This document shows, in pieces, positions 49,301 through 60,728 of a DNA stretch of 64,000 nt (the first letter of the stretch is position 1; each line of letters opens with the position of its first letter). Below the pieces are notes generated by a model. That model had not been told where the DNA came from. It did no database searches and was given only the letters and a program-made list of their open reading frames with translations. Source of the stretch: Panorpa germanica (Eukaryota; Arthropoda; Insecta; Mecoptera; Panorpidae); the NCBI GenBank assembly GCA_963678705.1, contig OY783204.1, positions 26,670,759 through 26,734,758 of the forward strand, given 5' to 3'. Position numbers and translations under genes: made by a program.

Positions 49301-52300
49301 AAATACATATCGTAAAACAATAACAAACGTAACCTTGAATTGCTATGTGAAATAAGTTTTAATGATTTTTGACTGATTGTGTATTACATGTTAATTTATC
49401 AAAGCACAATTTCTTAGGATGACATTTTTTAGATAGTTCTAACCTTGAAACATTATGTGTCAAAATTTCAAGGCATTCCGACCATTAGTTTACGGGTTGT
49501 CGTGGTTTTATTGAAGCTACTTTTGTAATTTCAAAACAATAGAAAAATCTGAATTTCGTGTGTTGATAAAGCATTCCTTTTTAATGGAAAAAATACCGTT
49601 CACGCAAAGCAATTACTTGACAAGTGTTATTAATTATTTAGACTACAGTGGGGTCGTTCACTTACAGGCCTTAGCATATTTAATAGATGCTAATAAATAT
49701 ATGTAATTAATTGCAGAAGAATCAAATTTTAATAAATTTTAAAGTGCAATTTATGTAAAAAACATAGTGAAGGACATTTTACATGGATAATACTTCAAAC
49801 TACTCCAACAAGTATACGCGCATACGATGTATGCTTTTGACCTAAATATTTTTAAGTTTATACGACTCAAGTAATTTTTACTGTATGTTTTTTTCTTTAT
49901 TATTACCATAAGTTATGCATAAAATATCAATTTGCATGCGCGATAAAAATTCTATGAAAAGAAAATTGTTCAAGGAAACATGAGAAAACGCGAGGAAATA
50001 ATACAGACTACGTGAAATAGAATAAATGGCTATGTGTTATATAGTAGAAACAGACTTATAATATAAAATGAAGAAAATGGAAGGTTTTATATAGATATTA
50101 TTTTAATTTATATCTAAATCCGAGTGTCAGTCTTTCTTATCATTCATTATTAATGGTAAAAAGATAATTAGAAAAGTTTTTTAAACAAAAGAGTTCATTA
50201 CTCTATTTATAAGAAATCAATTATACATTTTCTGTGTGTTTATCCTTATAAAAGTCTTTACATAAAGACTCCGTTGTACAGCTCTATTTTCAATTGTTCA
50301 AGAACATTATTCGTGAAATACAGAGATGTACTGAGAAATTAATCTGTTCAAATCAAAACCAAACCTGTGTGAACCTACCAGATAACTTTATTAATACATG
50401 AGAAAAAAGCGACAAGAAAAAAAAAATCTAGAAAATATTACAACAAAAAGAAAACTTTTAAAACTCAAAAATAAAAGTTTCGTATAAGTATTAAAAAATC
50501 AAAGCAAAACTTAAGACAACAGTTATAGCGACAATGCCACACAAAGAACTGTTGTTCTTTATCTAGAAAATTGCACCATTCAAACTTTTTAAAGTAGATA
50601 GTTTTAAAAGTTATATAAATATTATTTTTTCATTTAAATAATATTTTTTATTTAATATACTCGTCGTCCGTAGCACACAAAAAACTTCCGGTATTACTCA
50701 AATGTTTGGCATATATACGGTTTCATATAAAAAAGCAATTCAAAGCGAATAAAACTGTAAAATATTGATTTATATATCGTACTATTATTAGAGCAGTTCA
50801 TTGCCTTGTTATATCGTTAAATGCCTGTTAAAATATTAATAAACTGAGCGAAATTGTAATGGTCTCATTTTATAGCTATTAAAACTCTCAATTAAAAATT
50901 ATATAATTCACAGTTAATAATGATTTGATGACTTATAATGTCACACAGAGGATATTAGCCGATAAAAAAGTACTTCAATAACACATTAAAATTAAAAAGA
51001 CATACTACGTCATCTTGTTTGATATTACCTTATGATTACATGACTAGGACACTGTAGGGTACTCCCGGTCGGGTTAAGGTTTCAACTTTTTTTTTAATTC
51101 TTTTTAAATTTATTTATATTAATATACAACATATTAAGTTTATTGTGTGAAAATTTGAAATCGATTAGAGTAAAACTGTCCGGCAATATTTCTACTTAAG
51201 AACTGTGTAAAACAGTTTTTCAGGGCTGTCTCGCAAGTATATGAGCACCACAAGGCAAGTTTAGTTTTTATTATATTCAAATTTAAGTAATTTTTTTTTG
51301 TTTTGCAAAAAGCAATCTTTCTTATCTTTTGACCACGCTTTGAATGGCATCTCCTTTCCACAATTGTCAATTATTATTTTCAATTTATAAAATGTCCAAA
51401 AATACAACACAACCAAATTGGAATAAAATTTTAACTTTCTACACAGTTTTTAATAAGCTTTACTTATAAAAAATCAACTTAACACTGTGATTCATAAAAT
51501 AATTAAAATCATATGTTCGTTTAAATCTGTAGTCGTATATCTTAAGATAAGATAAGCGTCTAAGACTTTGAAAGATCTCAACCGAAACAACTGAAGAGCT
51601 AGACGATTGTGTACAACTAAAAACTTGTTATAAAAATGTATTTCTATGGCAACATCTTGTTTTGTGCAACTCAAGAATATGGTACGTCTAAGCAGTAAGC
51701 AGAGAGAATTAAAACTTACAAATACATTCACAAGAATAAAAAAATACAAGAAGCATTTACAAGTATACCAATGTATACTCATATTTTGTATACAAGTAGG
51801 ATGGATAAAAATAAGAAAACAGTTCCACAGCTGAATGGGTTATCTGTCTTCACTGCCATATGTTTTTCTCTATCCGGTCTGTTTGTGCCCTGCCTATATC
51901 CTTTTCCTATTAAAAATGGTTCCTAAACGGTACTAGAGACAAAACAAATAAATTCTATTTAGACATACTAATTAATATATTTTTTAATTACTGTATCACT
52001 TTCATTAGTAAATCATTTTAAAAAGTTTTAGATCTTTACCGACCCAGGAAACGGATAATAATAGAAATACTAGAGTAGGGTTAGTAACGCATAGTACAGG
52101 AAGTTGTTTGATTGGACTGATAGGTATTGGTTTTGTCAATTTTTTTGATTTTTGAAGCAATATATATCGTTTTAAAGAAGGTTCTAATAATAATTGATTT
52201 ATGGAAAGTAGTAAATTAAATATTTAAGAAAAACGATACAATAGACGCTCTTTAATCCGCCATGATCGTCTATGCTTATTCGTGTCTATATACATTATAG

Positions 52301-55300
52301 AAAAATAAGTGAGTCAGTGCTTTTTAGTTATATCGCCAGTTTATACCCCACAACTTGTTTTAAGTATGAGTCGCCGCCGAACTCTCGTAATTTGAACTAT
52401 ATATTATATGTTTACGCATATTCTGAACATGTGCAGACGATATAAATATGCGCGATTAATGAAAAACATAAAGAACAAAATTTAATTCTAGCTTGAATAT
52501 TTATTTTATTGAATATCATAATTGTTCTATGGTAAGAATACATTTAAAAAAGGTTCAATCAGAACCATAGAATACCGATTAAAGAGAGTTTACTGTAGTA
52601 ACAACAATTATTCAATCAACCTAAAATCAGGAAATAAAATATCATATCATTGAAATTAGAAAAGGAAGTTCGCTTGAATTGGCTATATTCCATGGAAGGC
52701 CAATATCAAATATGTAAAAAGGCAAAGACCCAAAAATAGAAAGGTAGAACGCAGAATCAAAGTGCAAGGCAACGATCAGGGTCAATAAATTTGTGAATAT
52801 GAGCTTAAAACGAAATACAAATTTTGCATCGATTTTGGAAGAAACGTGAAGGAACTGTTGCAAGGAAAATGAGGAAAGAAAATAAGAAGGAAGCGTATAG
52901 AGAAGTGCGAAGAACATAGCAAAGCAATAGACGAAAGCCAATAAAAAAGAAAAACAATGAAAAATGAAGGCAATCAAGAGAAATGTTTTTTTAATATACT
53001 TATAAGTAAATATAAAATGAAATGAAATTTTAGGAATAACTTAATGCAGTACATCGTTTTCTTTTAATTCCAGGGGCGATTTGTTTCCAAAAAATTATTG
53101 GCATAGTAGTTTTGTTATCATATACCTTTCTGCTTTTATTTTAATTTAAATATGTACTACTTTTCATTTGACGACCCTATAATTTATACATATAAAGAAT
53201 ATTAACTTAAAAAAGGTCTATTGAAACTAAACAGAATGAGAAAGAACAAAGTTTCATTAATTATATTACAAATTCTACACCTAGAACTTATAATACAAGG
53301 AACAATTACAGAAAAAATGAACAAGATAATGACGAGGAACAAACAGAAAATAATTCTCAGAGGTCCATAAAAGTACCAAAAATTCAATCCAACTCTAAAT
53401 TATTAGTATCACAAAATTTTAGTGAAAATAAAAATGAAGAAAGAAATAAATTCATGACGGATTCAAATAAATTTTCTATATTTGAAAATATAGAAAGAGG
53501 AAGAAAAAAATAGCGAAATTATAAAAATAATATAATATAAGAGCATACATATTAGAATAACATATAAAATTATAATTATTAAATAGCCTCTATTCGTAAA
53601 TAAGGTTTCTAGAAATTGATATTATACAGTGGAACGGACGGAAATTAATTAGTGAAATATTGAAATATTGATAAATTTGTAAAATTAAATTATAAATTAT
53701 AAAAGATGTATTTAAAAAAGATTGTTGGTGGCTAGGGGGCGTCCATAAATTACGTGAGATGTTTAAGGGGGGGAGGGGGTCGAGTCAAATCTCATCTAAT
53801 CTTCCGTTGGAGAGAGGGGGGGTCTCGGCAAATATCACGCAATTTTTTTTCTGATTGAAACAAAAAAAAATTATACTATTTTGGTCCATTTAATCTAGAT
53901 TGTACATGCTTAAGGCCTGTCTCAGTATGGGACCGTATTTAAGCGAATTTCTGCCGGACGTATACGGGCTACTACGCTTTACCTATCCGAACCATGTAAA
54001 TGTAATGAGATCGCTCTGGAGCTCTCAGACTGCACGCTACAAAGCCGTCCGAATACGGGCGGCACTACCTCGCACAGTAGAACCGAATAAATTGGATTGT
54101 CACGGATTGTCACAAGACGAGCTAATGAGTTACTGTGCGCAAGCGCCAACGGCTTAGAGTGGCTAGATCAGAACGAAGTTGAAGGAGCAGATGATTTTAC
54201 TGAAAATCATATGGACATGTTGGTTCCAATAGTCTCTCTTGAGACCGCGCATGATTCTCCATGGACTGAATTAGAGTAGATATTCTTTTTTTAATCACAG
54301 TAATGACGATTTAAGTATTCTATTGTTAAATTTTTATTACACTTATAATTAAACTCTCAGCAAATTTTTTTTTCTTTTTACAATAACAATCCAACGCGTT
54401 TACGTAAGAAACCCACATTTTGAAAAATCTCACGTGAGATTGGGGGATGGGGGAGGGGGTTGAATAAAATCTCACGACATCTCACCAGGAGGGGAGGGAG
54501 GGACAGAAAATTTAAAAAAACACCTCACGTAATTTATGGACGCCCCCCTATGACGAAAGAAAGTCAAGGCAAATAAGTGAATAAATATTAAAAAAAAATA
54601 AAAAAGGTCTATATAAATACGAGTATATAACCAGTAAAATTATGAATAAAATAATTCTGCAATAAAATTTGACCTCTTTAACATTAGGATATACTATAAG
54701 AACATTTTGAGAGGTTCTGGTTGGGGTATTATGTGTACGAGTATATCCAAGTTACAGATAAAACACCAATCCCTAGGGATAGAGTATAAGGGTAATGATT
54801 CCAGCCCATTCCTCGTTTCTCGTTCCAACTTAGGCGTGAGCTACTGGGTATCCATGATACGATATACTCCGAACGGAAAGCACGGCTCAAACGATCCAAA
54901 TTATAAACAAATATGGGATGTTACAACAATAACAAATAAATACATATGGATTTTAAATTAATTCAATGTTTATTTTAATTTTGTTTTTAAATGAATTTCA
55001 TCTAGTTTTTTTGAAGTGCCTAGATACGTTCGAATTTTTTATAAATAAATATATATTTATTTCAAAGAGAAATAAAACTATCTGTTTTTTAAAATTTTAC
55101 TCCTGAATTCGTTGCCATCAACCAAAGATATTATTATGAAAAAGTTGTTACATTTTTTTTTATATTTCGATAACATTTTGCATATATCTATTTCAGTATC
55201 CTATAAAAATTTATTCCTGAATACCATTTCAAAATTATGATCGCGAGGTCCATTTCCATGCGGATGTGAATAAAAAAATATTATATTTTGTTAATAAAGA

Positions 55301-58300
55301 TATCAATTTATATAAATTGCATAGTCAGCTTCCAAAAAAGGGAAAAGGGATTTTTTATAGTTCTACAATTTTTAGAATAGAAAAGTGTCCTATAAAATAA
55401 GGGATAGAAAGGGTCAAAGTGGGATCCTTGATCAATATAGAAAAAAACTTCAAACAAATGTTGAATAAAGAAAATTTTACGATTATATTTGTTAGAGTGG
55501 TCTCACACTGAGACAAATGTGAAAGCAGCCTCATAATAGTGCTTGTTTAATTATTTATTTTACACTGGTATTTGTAGAATGAACCAAAACTAATTACATA
55601 AATAAAATCGTTTTCATTTAATTTAAGTAAGATTCTTAAATAAGGAAAGTAAGTTATAAGAGAACTTTCGCAATAACAATTAAAAAATAACATGTACTTC
55701 GTTTTATTAATTGAAGCTAAAAATTTAAAGAATGTGTTGAAACAGTGGTTCACAAAGTACGGTCCACCGATTTAGACAAATTATCGCTGCACATAACTAA
55801 ATTTAAATTAAAGTGATTCGCGTTAAATTGAGCTCGAGCTACAAAAGTTTGTGGAACTCTGAGTAAAATAAATCTGAAATATTTAACAATACTTATATAA
55901 ATTTTTAATAATTCATAAGCCTAATTAACTTTTTATACACCAGAAGCATAAAAACGTTAATTAACAATTAAAACTTCAATTTCTTTCTAATTTATTATTT
56001 ATTAAATCACTTATTAAAAGAAATAGTGAGTTATATAACATGATATTTGAAATATGGTTTAAATCTTTTGTTTTAAATAGAAGAAGCTTGATATTAAAAC
56101 AGTTTTAAAATCAGCCAAGTATACGAATAGGTCTGGTAATTAGTTCTAAATAATAACATAATTTTACTTTATAATTTCCATAGTTTGTAACTTAAATAAA
56201 GCATTGAACATGTGCAGGTCAGACATTTGCTTACTAAGTGAAGTTGGCTTCGCTTCGGAAGCCTTAATCCTGAATTTATCTCACTTGTAATATGATAAAA
56301 ACAATTAAATTTAGAAACAAAAGAAGAAGAGGACTTGCAAGCGAAAACCGGAGCCGAGCTGAATCTATTGGAGTGTGCACGGGACCTTTAACAAGCACTA
56401 GTGTTATTTTATGACTATGAGTCACAGTTTTCCTCTCCCAGTACCGGTAGTTCACGAGCCCTAATGTTTTCAACAGCATGCTGGTTTATTTCCTTTACTA
56501 CTCTGCTGCTTTCATATTTTTTTAAATCATATAAAAGTATCCGGGTTGTATAAATCATCACATATCGTTGGTTTAGTACGCAGTGTACTTGTTAATGGAA
56601 CCTACGAGTATATATGTGTCTTGCGTTTACAAATAATAATCTTTCTGCGTCGTTTCTTTTATATATCTTTCACGGTATAAATCTGCGTAAATATTTACGC
56701 AGCAGATAAATTTAATGTATCGATCTATTGATACCAGAACAAACGTTCTAAATCCTTATGCCGGTTTTACACCAAAGACAAAACAATATAACACGAACAA
56801 AAACTTTTTCAGAACAAAAACACCAAAGCAACTAATTCCAAAAGTTATAACTAAGTGCAGAATGCAGTGGACAAAAGATAAGACCAGCAATTTAACAGAA
56901 ATGTATCGCCAATATGAAATTTGTGGGATAACAAATTTTTATGGGACACACAGAAAAACACTAGAAACAAAACTAATCTGTTCAATGTTTCAAAATAAAA
57001 CAAATCATGTTTTTATTTAGTTTTTTGAAAACCAAACTGTCTCTTTGGTGTAACAGCGGCATAAGATGACTACACAATTGTTAATAGTTGATCAGTCAAG
57101 TTATTGAGGAAACAAACTTATAGCTCGTAATCTTATAGTCTACAATACGTTTCTTTTGAATAATTAATATACATTTTAAAGCTTAAATATAAATTTTAAG
57201 CTACAAGATAAAAACTCTTAAAGATTATAGGTCTTATAACTGTGTTTGTTCAATGTTTTCACACACAAAGAGAGGGAGGGAGAGAGAGAAGTCATCGTCA
57301 TTTGACTTACAGAGTGTTTGACAAGCTCAACACACAAAACAATGACTATTCAAAGTCAGAAACAACAAAACTCCCACACATTCATATAATCCGCGACTTT
57401 AAGGAGACTATAGAATTAAATAAAACGTGCATTTTATATTATGGTTTACAGTTATTAACTGAGATTTTTAAACAATTAAAAAATGCTGAGATTTTACGAT
57501 CTATTGTAACCCAAACACCGCAAAACATAAAACCTTAGATTCATTTAATATTTTACTTAAACAAAACCTAGCAATATTTAATATAAAAGGGTCTTATTTG
57601 ATTACTTATAACTATTCTAAAAGTAATCATTATAATAGAGTAGATTTATTTTAAAAGCACGGTACAATAGGTAACAAAACGTTGTATTTTAGGAAAAATC
57701 GTTGACGTAACCGGTAAGTTTTATTATGTTAGATAAACCTTAGTGAAACATTGCAATTGTAAATAAATAAACGAGTTAATGTTAAAGTGGTGTATGTTAT
57801 ATTTTCAAACGAACAATCGTTGTCTTTTTTTCTGGAAAAGAAAGAAAATGTGACTTCAATCCGTCCTAATCAAGTATAAATATTTGAAATATAATTACAC
57901 CCTTAATAGTTTTATAATATGCATCAAATATTTCAATTATTATCAATTTTCTCCTCTGCTTAGAAATTATAAAAAGGTGACAACCCTAACTAGGAAGTAT
58001 ATATAGTGTGTCAATTTAGGTGTTGATTTCAAAGTCAATCATCCTCGAGACTATTGTTGTCTAGTTGTATTTAGTATCTAGTATATATATTGAAGTAGAC
58101 ACAGAGACCCACGCCCTTAGTTAAGTCAATGTACCCCCGTATTCTGTTCTGTACACGAAAACAACGTTATGAAACCTACCGCAACGCAACGTAACCACCA
58201 TGTTGTGTGAATCAATACTATTTCGCTCTGTTAAAGTCTTTCTGTGACCCCAATAGTTCTAAGTTCTAAGCACGTTTGCAGCCTACTGGTTCTGCCTTCT

Positions 58301-60728
58301 AGCCTGAGCCCTCTATGTATATCGCCAATACCATATCACTCTACTCCAACCAACATTTATTTTACATTTTGTTTGAAGTTCACTATTGTAGTATATATAC
58401 TGTATTTCGCCCTATATACCATCTACCATATATATGTAATAATATTCTTCTAGGGGTTGTATTTTGGCTTCTACCCCATTGAATTCACAGGTTAGGATAT
58501 TGTAGAATCGATTACCGAAAAGCACATGATTCATATATATTATTAAAGAAGGGAGAAGCGTAACAAAAATAATACATTTTATTCAAAATATACATAGATT
58601 GAATCCATATGACTTTTAACACTGTCTCTAGTATTAATTTCTTTTATATTATTTGCTAATCCTTTGTTACTTTTTATGATTTACATGCTTTCCTGGTTCT
58701 CTTCTAACGATATGGTGTCAAAGTCTCGTAATGCACATGTTTAGAAGTGAAACTTCTTAAGTAATACATGCGTTAGCAATTTGAGAAACCAATATTTCAT
58801 TATAACAAAAGTCAGTTAAAAGGAAGAGATTATTATATGTTACATCCAAATTTAAGTAAGAAAAAATGGTTTAGAAATGACTCCCACAAAATTATATCAA
58901 CTATAATCAGAATCAAAAGTATTCATTGTAAAACTCCAGCTCACCTGTACAAAATTAATATTAAATCTGACGATAGATGTCAATGTGGTGAAGAAGGAAC
59001 TGGATCATATTATATTTGAATGCATAAATTATAGTTTAGAAAGATCAAAATTCAATAGTGAAATATTAGATGTGGTTAAAACTTTTCATGTTATTACTAA
59101 ATTTTTGTTAAGTGATTTAAAATTAATTAGTGAATTATTTAAATATTTAGAAATTTGTAAAATAGAATGTGAAATATGTAAAAAAAATGTTTGATGGTGA
59201 CTATGACGAATAAATAAATAAAATAAAAAATACATGTGTTTTTATCCTTAAGATAGACATAAAAAGCTTGGAAAACTAACATGAAAGACGATTCCAAAGC
59301 AGTTAAGACAAGATAAGAACAATCTTGTTGCAATGTGCGCCAAGGCTAACGTATGGAACGACACGAAAAGAGTTTTCGTCACATTTCTAGCAGGTATATA
59401 GCCCTATATCAGATCTGAACTCAGATTCGATTTTAAGTCTGACTGAATGATCTGCCGTACTTTCAGATTTAGATCACAGTTTAAGTTGTAGATTTTAAAC
59501 GGTTCGTTAAACAAATTTAAGATCTGAGTTAATCATGAAAAGTCCAGTGATGGCAGATGAAAAACAGTTCCAAACCTAGCGCGCGTACTGTTTTCGACTT
59601 TATTATTGTTTAAATGCATCTGCTTTGATAAAGACATGAGTCTAGTTTATGATATAATATTTGCGAATAATCAATTGCATATAACGTTAGTCATTATGGA
59701 CATAATAAATATATTATAAGCATCATAATACATTTTAAAACAGTAACTAAAAAGAATAGTAAAAGTATTTTTCAATGAAGTCTTAACTAAAAATAACGAT
59801 GTGGTTACGTTCTAAATATAAAATTCTTATTTTACTCGAGAACTGCAGGTGAAGTATTTGTAAATACTTAATTTTAAAAGTTGTTTACTATTTCAAATTA
59901 AAAATACATATACATGCAATTTTACGTTCTCGTTATAAAAATATTTATATAGTCTAAAGGTATTACTAACATATAAGGGTTGTGTAATATTCGCAAAGCG
60001 AATTCTGTCTTAAAGAAGGGTCTCTTTAATAACAGGTTTTTTGAAGACAGAACGCAAAATTAATCGCACGTTTATTGAGCAGGGATGATACGTCGACACA
60101 ATGTCAATATTTATAAGATTGAGGTTGAACTGGATTTTAAAAAGGAATCACCTAAGATTCTTCTGATATTATCTCGTAATAAAAACTTGGTTCCAAATTT
60201 ATTATTAGAATAGAATAGAAATCTATAATAGAATCTTAAAATAACACAAAAAAATCTCATCACAATTTTATTATAAATTGGTTATTAATTTAAAATTCTT
60301 ACCCCATTAGTTCCAATCTCCGCTGAATTGCCATTAACTGGAGGAGTTGGTGGAGCAGTACCATTCCCATTAACCGGATTTTGATTATTAGAAGTTTGTT
60401 CAATAAGTCGTTGTCTTAAAGCAAGACGGTCTAGACTAGCAAGCCTATAAGAACCACCTACACTATCTCTCTCACGATCTCTCAATAAATTCGAATTGCT
60501 TCCTGCATTAAAGGAACTTGTGTATTTCGGTAATGTTGGTGGTGGAACTGGACGAGCTGTTGGTTTCTCAGGGGGTGGAGCACCAACTGGGGCACCCCTA
60601 CTCAATAAACTACTACTTGACGTATACATATAGCTGCTGGGATTAGATAATGATGTACGAGCCCCTGGAGAAGTTTTAATGCCAATTACAGGAGTTTGTC
60701 CATTTACACCAGAACCACTCATATTCAA
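28288..60728 (-). CDS. pnut: Septin, peanut / Septin-7 orthologue
   Basis: GTP-binding filament protein of the septin hexamer, acting at the cell cortex and cleavage furrow. Eight coding exons: 60303-60728, 34514-34883, 33608-33818, 32971-33413, 32731-32896, 31615-31693, 31321-31541 and 28288-28339. The total is 1968 bp (655 aa, longer than the 539 aa of Drosophila Peanut because of the long first exon). Visible parts are a Pro/Ser-rich N-terminus, [20 protein letters not shown], the P-loop GESGLGKS (about 266-273), VDTPGFGD (about 322-329), AKAD, the septin unique element with [20 protein letters not shown], then a charged coiled coil and a Lys-rich end ([10 protein letters not shown]) like the fly protein. 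The first intron is 25.4 kb. Two further exons (29021-29162 and 40882-40995) join in phase and are listed separately. Confidence 0.95.
29021..29162 (-). CDS. pnut: Candidate alternative last exon of the septin gene
   Basis: An acceptor (ACAAACAG at 29163-29170) opens a GC-rich stretch that, joined to the GA at the end of the 31321-31541 exon, stays in frame for 46 codons to a TAA. The encoded tail is Ser/Arg-rich, starting with [20 protein letters not shown] and ending in APPDRD, unlike the Lys tail of the standard isoform. Matching phase, a clear acceptor, a coding-like composition in an AT-rich intron and a stop at a sensible place argue for a real isoform (about 685 aa). The first Met could also start an unrelated small frame, but the in-phase splice makes the terminal-exon reading more likely. 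Confidence 0.72.
30294..30615. mobile_element. PIF/Harbinger-like miniature transposon with TTA duplication
   Basis: Both ends read TGGTAA(G/A)(T/C)(G/A)TTTACTTATCA inwards. The match goes on for about 70 bp (sharing CAACGCATTGGATTTAT), an imperfect long terminal inverted repeat. The flanks are TTA at 30291-30293 and TTA at 30616-30618, the three-base duplication typical of PIF/Harbinger. At 322 bp with no coding capacity it is a miniature, non-autonomous copy sitting in a septin intron. Confidence 0.8.
31694..32730. other. Septin intron between the 32731-32896 and 31615-31693 exons
   Basis: About 1 kb of AT-rich intron. No further exon, repeat or RNA gene was recognised. Confidence 0.5.
36511..37069. 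mobile_element. Miniature DNA transposon, TGGGCTTGTGTC family (best copy)
   Basis: The left end TGGGCTTGTGTCTTATG is mirrored at the right end by ACACAAGCCCA (TGGGCTTGTGTCCTCAT inverted). The 559-bp body has no transposase frame. Related copies are at 47664-48270, 17433-17700 and 20297-20490, so this is a multicopy family. Target duplications are not clean: flanks are ATCAA on the left and TTCAA on the right. Confidence 0.65.
37721..37849. repeat. Near-perfect hairpin of about 50-bp arms
   Basis: ATAACTTTTGAAAAT at 37721 and its complement ending at 37849 flank a palindrome: the arms run about 50 bp each (sharing TATTGCTATATTTT and AGTTAAATTCCAATTT) with a loop of about 26 bp. It could be a tiny fold-back transposon, a hairpin-forming RNA precursor, or a chance inverted duplication. 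Arms match with only a few differences. Confidence 0.75.
40882..40995 (-). CDS. pnut: Candidate alternative first coding exon of the septin gene
   Basis: An open frame of exactly 38 codons begins at an ATG (40995), contains [20 protein letters not shown] and an acidic stretch [14 protein letters not shown], and ends at a consensus donor GTGAGT after a complete codon. The next exon downstream (34883) also starts at a codon boundary, so the splice is in phase, and the acidic sequence has coding-like composition. The resulting protein would be about 551 aa, close to fly Peanut. A promoter would have to lie inside the large intron. Chance is possible, since a 38-codon frame is short. Confidence 0.62.
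44936..45298. mobile_element. PIF/Harbinger-like miniature transposon with TTA duplication
   Basis: Ends GGCCGTCCGCACATGAG (left) and GGCCTCCGCATACGAG (right, inverted) continue inward as CGACTGATTGCAAAC on both sides. TTA at 44933-44935 and TTA at 45299-45301 form the three-base target duplication. 363 bp, no coding capacity. Confidence 0.8.
45326..45481. mobile_element. Second small PIF/Harbinger-like miniature transposon
   Basis: The left end GGGCGGTCGCACACTG and the right end, inverted GCGCAATCGTACACTAG, are imperfect inverted repeats flanked by TTA at 45323-45325 and TTA at 45482-45484. 156 bp long, and it begins only 25 bp after the previous element. More divergent than its neighbour, so less certain. 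Confidence 0.55.
46125..46379. mobile_element. TA-duplicating miniature transposon
   Basis: Terminal inverted repeats CCCAGTAAACATTTTGG (left) and CCCAGTAAACAATTTGG (right, inverted) flanked by TA at 46123-46124 and 46380-46381. 255 bp without coding capacity. The superfamily is not settled by the ends. Confidence 0.7.
47664..48270. mobile_element. Second copy of the TGGGCTTGTGTC miniature family
   Basis: Starts TTGGGCTTGTGTCCTATG and runs parallel to 36511-37060 with landmarks AGTGTACTATATATTGAT, ATAACTCCTTATATGTTA, AATCTCTGCTATATGTATTT and TATTCTTTGACTTGACTTG. The right terminus is not seen: similarity stops near 48270 after GACACGCCAATAC. It is longer than the 36511 copy in the middle (a GTGACATCACGTCCACT section). 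Just beyond, at about 48325-48420, a piece similar to its own 48115-48220 region (GACCTA, ACGTCATA, ATGGCCGAC) repeats. Confidence 0.65.
52640..53520 (+). other. Degraded coding-like stretch, unclassified
   Basis: Two parts have a charged, Lys/Glu/Asn-rich composition unlike the flanks: about 52640-52980 and an uninterrupted frame without a start codon at about 53217-53512. This could be the remains of a transposable element's open frames, but no catalytic motif is visible and no family can be named. A hydrophobic frame on the opposite strand (52642-52977) is the mirror image of this composition. Confidence 0.3.
53735..54548. mobile_element. TA-duplicating DNA transposon with GGGGGCGTCCATAAATTACG ends
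   Basis: The ends read GGGGGCGTCCATAAATTACG (left) and, inverted, GGGGGGCGTCCATAAATTAC (right), followed inside by G-rich subterminal tracts. TA flanks both sides (53733-53734 and 54549-54550). 814 bp. The interior (about 53900-54280) is unusually GC-rich and has two overlapping short open frames of 60-85 codons, one ending in [12 protein letters not shown]. They may be a transposase remnant or captured sequence. The superfamily was not assigned. Confidence 0.75.
55747..55861. mobile_element. Short hAT-like miniature remnant
   Basis: The left end CAGTGGTTCACAAAGT fits the CAGTGGTTC-type hAT terminus. The right end reads CAGAGTTCCACAAAC when inverted. About 115 bp remain and no 8-bp duplication is seen, so this is an old, internally deleted copy. 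Confidence 0.45.
56755..57065. mobile_element. Miniature inverted-repeat element with CTTATGCCG ends
   Basis: The left end CTTATGCCGGTTTTACACC and the right end, inverted CTTATGCCGCTGTTACACC, share about 25 bp including ACACCAAAGA. 311 bp. The 101-codon frame inside it is a product of its A-rich body. The target duplication is unclear because the ends are themselves palindromic with the flanks. Confidence 0.65.
58770..59230 (+). mobile_element. 5'-truncated LINE: C-terminal end of ORF2 and 3' tail
   Basis: The plus strand encodes, in two adjacent frames, the typical C-terminus of non-LTR ORF2 proteins: [27 protein letters not shown], and the zinc-knuckle-like [12 protein letters not shown] followed by a [13 protein letters not shown] segment. 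One frame change separates the CxCGEE part (58837-59019) from the [10 protein letters not shown] part (58985-59194). It ends in an AATAAATAAATAAAATAAAA tail near 59210, as in several insect LINEs. The clade is probably I- or Jockey-related but not resolved. Confidence 0.7.
60303..60728 (-). CDS. pnut: Septin first coding exon (long isoform)
   Basis: 142 codons from an ATG to a GTAAGA donor at a codon boundary, in phase with the 34883 exon. The product is a disordered Ser/Pro/Asn-rich head ([33 protein letters not shown]) ending in [18 protein letters not shown]. Long low-complexity heads before the polybasic region also occur in fly Peanut, but the sequence itself is not conserved with it. 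Two nearby Met codons (60728 and 60722) could start the protein; the first is taken. Confidence 0.88.

Larger units (their letters stand above)
34884..60302. other. 25.4-kb first intron of the septin gene
   Basis: Bounded by a GTAAGA donor at 60302 and a TTTCCAG acceptor at 34884. It contains a candidate alternative first exon (40882-40995), at least seven decayed DNA transposons and a LINE tail, all listed separately. The stretches 34884-36510, 37850-40880, 41000-44935, 48550-52640, 54549-55740 and 59231-60302 are AT-rich and show no gene. Their short open frames lack splice context and family resemblance. Confidence 0.7.

Noticed and set aside
52642-52977. Hydrophobic 111-codon minus-strand frame as a membrane protein
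   Set aside because: It mirrors a Lys/Glu-rich plus-strand stretch. Hydrophobicity arises from reading AAR/GAR codons in reverse.
54707-54961. 84-codon plus-strand frame
   Set aside because: No recognisable motif, splice context or repeat relation; length is compatible with chance.
56715-57020. 101-codon plus-strand frame
   Set aside because: Lies almost wholly inside a miniature inverted-repeat element and reflects its A-rich body.
57242-57538. 98-codon plus-strand frame
   Set aside because: Includes a GA-rich low-complexity run (about 57268-57292), with no family resemblance and no splice signals.
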